A stretch of 64,000 bases of DNA, taken from assembly GCA_003344405.1 (NCBI GenBank), contig NOWV01000001.1, positions 1,597,067-1,661,066 of the forward strand. Reading direction: 5' to 3'. The translations under genes and the position numbers were made by a program. The notes under the pieces are model-generated. The model worked only from the letters and a program-made list of their open reading frames with translations, searched no databases and had not been told where the DNA came from. Each line of letters begins with the position of its first letter. Position 1 is the stretch's first letter. The DNA comes from Trichoplax sp. H2. Its lineage: Eukaryota; Placozoa; Uniplacotomia; Trichoplacea. Positions 62,408 through 64,000 of this stretch are shown here, one piece after another.

Positions 62408-64000
62408 CGAAATTACGTATTCTATTCATTGTTATTCATCCAGGTTTTGGATCAATCATAATGTACTTAATGGATTAATTGATACAGGTATCTAGATCAT
62501 AACGGTTTTAAACCGAACCGAACCTTTCTCAGGTCTAGATACAGCTAGGGCACATAGCTGTCATAATATTTAGTTCAAAGAATCTTTTATTACACTTACT
62601 GCAATAGAACAGTAAATAGTTCTAAAAATGGAGTTAATTTATATATTTTGGCTTAGTCACGATCTGCTATCTTTAATATCATCTTTAATTGAATATTTAA
62701 GTAGAAACAATCAGTGATAATTTGTTATGTATATAATTATACAGTATTGCATATCATAGCATGCAGCGGATTCATGATTATGGCTAAAGCAGAAAGCTAT
62801 ATATAGAGGCTTCATCTCTTTGATACTGCACATGTATACTTCAATAACTCGCAATGGCGAATCACATACAATATAGAATTTGGAGAGCAACAGTTCTAGG
62901 CTGGACGAGTGTTTGATCCATTTAGCAAAGCCTTACGCACAATGTTTTCATTATCCAATTGCAATTATCGAGTTAAAGAGATACTAGAGTGTTTATCTAA
63001 AAACGTTAGAGCTCTGTATGAAATTATGCATACCATATATTGCCTTACTAGTGTGATTTGCCGAGCAAATAATAACATTTGAAGTACAAGATAAGTTCTT
63101 GCAGTTGCATTGATAGCCCTATTCAATGTTAATTGAATAAAATTACTTTATTACTGATCCTAAGCTATACGGTATATAAAAAATCGCTCAAGACTCATAT
63201 CCATCGATCAACTTGTATTGATTTCCTTGTATAAATTGTTCTTATGGGGTCATTCACAACTATGCCAATTTCGTCATAACTAGGCTGACTAGTGGCCGCT
63301 GTCATACTAGTGCAAGCAGTTATACAACTTATACGCCTTGATCGCTTTGTCACCAGTTCAGACCTGGCTCGGCAATAACGTTGGAATCGTGATATTGACT
63401 GTACTGTGCTTTTACAGGTTCATCTGTCAGTTGTATTGAAAGTCTTTAATTTTCGGTTTGAGTGATTATGATAATACTCATTTATTGTGAGCCGGCTTGG
63501 ATATCACTAGCAATAGTGTTTGCATCAAGTCGATTACTGTAGGTTCTTATGATCGACTTGATCCTAGTGTTTTTACGTAGCAGCAACAGCAATTATAATA
63601 CCGCCAGCTCTAGAGCATCTTAGAAGTTGCTGGTCTTACCTTGCCTAGACTGCTGTACAGTACTGTACAGTTAGATTTAGCATCTTTCTAAAGTTAATAC
63701 TGTAAACAAAAATTGAGAGAGTGATCGCCAAGTTCATTAACGAACCTGAGAAACGTTCAGATGCGGAAATTTCAGCCTTCTTAGACTTGAACTTTAAGAC
63801 ATGGTGACTAAAAGTTAGTTGGTTAATGAAAATGGAGGAATGTATGGGCAGGGATTACTTAATAACTTTCGAGCAGCCCCTGTTTTAAAGGGGGGAGGGA
63901 CCTAAGTAGGCACCGCGTAGATCATGGGGATCTCCGAATGCGTCATTAACTAACTCTTCGATGTCCACGTGACCATCAAACAAGGCATACAGTACAGTAC

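Larger units (their letters stand above)
58973..64000. other. 3' flank of gene 9; second copy of the duplicated block
   Basis: No complete gene. It holds the counterparts of the gene 7 3' flank (59244-59565, 61505-62025, 63418-63945), a three-copy tandem repeat (59977-60540), an insertion-like segment (61549-61850), a relic tail exon (62341-62407) and palindromic gtacagtac words at 63654-63671 and at the very end, as seen upstream of gene 8. Confidence 0.6.

Overview
The window is AT-rich animal (metazoan) nuclear DNA, not bacterial. Its genes are broken by GT-AG introns, most exons end at strong gtaagt/gtaagc donors, and no uninterrupted frame encodes a whole protein. The species cannot be fixed from sequence alone. 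The composition, and a gene set that looks invertebrate, suggest an early-branching animal (a placozoan, sponge or cnidarian), but that is inference.

Nearly every gene I can rebuild belongs to one family of small four-pass membrane proteins. They resemble the CD20/MS4A (CD20-like) superfamily: TM1, a small loop, a TM2 segment of the form 'xxW.G / (S/T)G..G', TM3, a loop, TM4 and a cytoplasmic tail. Eight gene models look complete and share one plan. Exon 1 (58-67 codons) carries the N-terminus, TM1 and the start of TM2. Exon 2 (20-24 codons) carries the rest of TM2. Exon 3 (63-69 codons) carries TM3 and TM4. Exon 4 is the cytoplasmic tail. Every intron in these eight is phase 0. The exon-1 frame stays open into the intron while exon 2 is too short to stand out, so most of these genes appear in a frame scan only as isolated exons.

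Layout: gene 1 (-, 947-4545, three exons); an assembly-like duplication around a 20-N gap (5202-6695); gene 2 (+, 11015-13556); gene 3 (+, partial, 17821-18399); an orphan exon of a further copy (19103-19177); gene 4 (+, 21755-23675); gene 5 (+, 29438-32582) tail-to-tail with its close relative gene 6 (-, 34809-37593); a dense block of tandem repeats (34.1-39.5 kb) in and around gene 6; a less AT-rich stretch with no family gene (39.5-40.9 kb); gene 7 (+, 41493-44490); gene 8 (+, 49914-52595); gene 9 (+, 56709-58972); and a relic tail exon (about 62341-62407).

Genes 7 and 9 are close paralogs, and their 3' flanks match in the same order (45.9 with 59.2 kb, 48.2 with 61.5-62.0 kb, 49.2-49.4 with 63.4-63.95 kb). 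This marks a block duplication and predicts a copy of gene 8 just beyond the right edge. Several tails carry PPxY or LPxY motifs (genes 6, 7, 8, 9), which in known proteins bind WW domains such as those of Nedd4-family ubiquitin ligases. The likely picture is a recently expanded receptor/channel-adaptor-like cluster with a conserved membrane core and fast-diverging tails.
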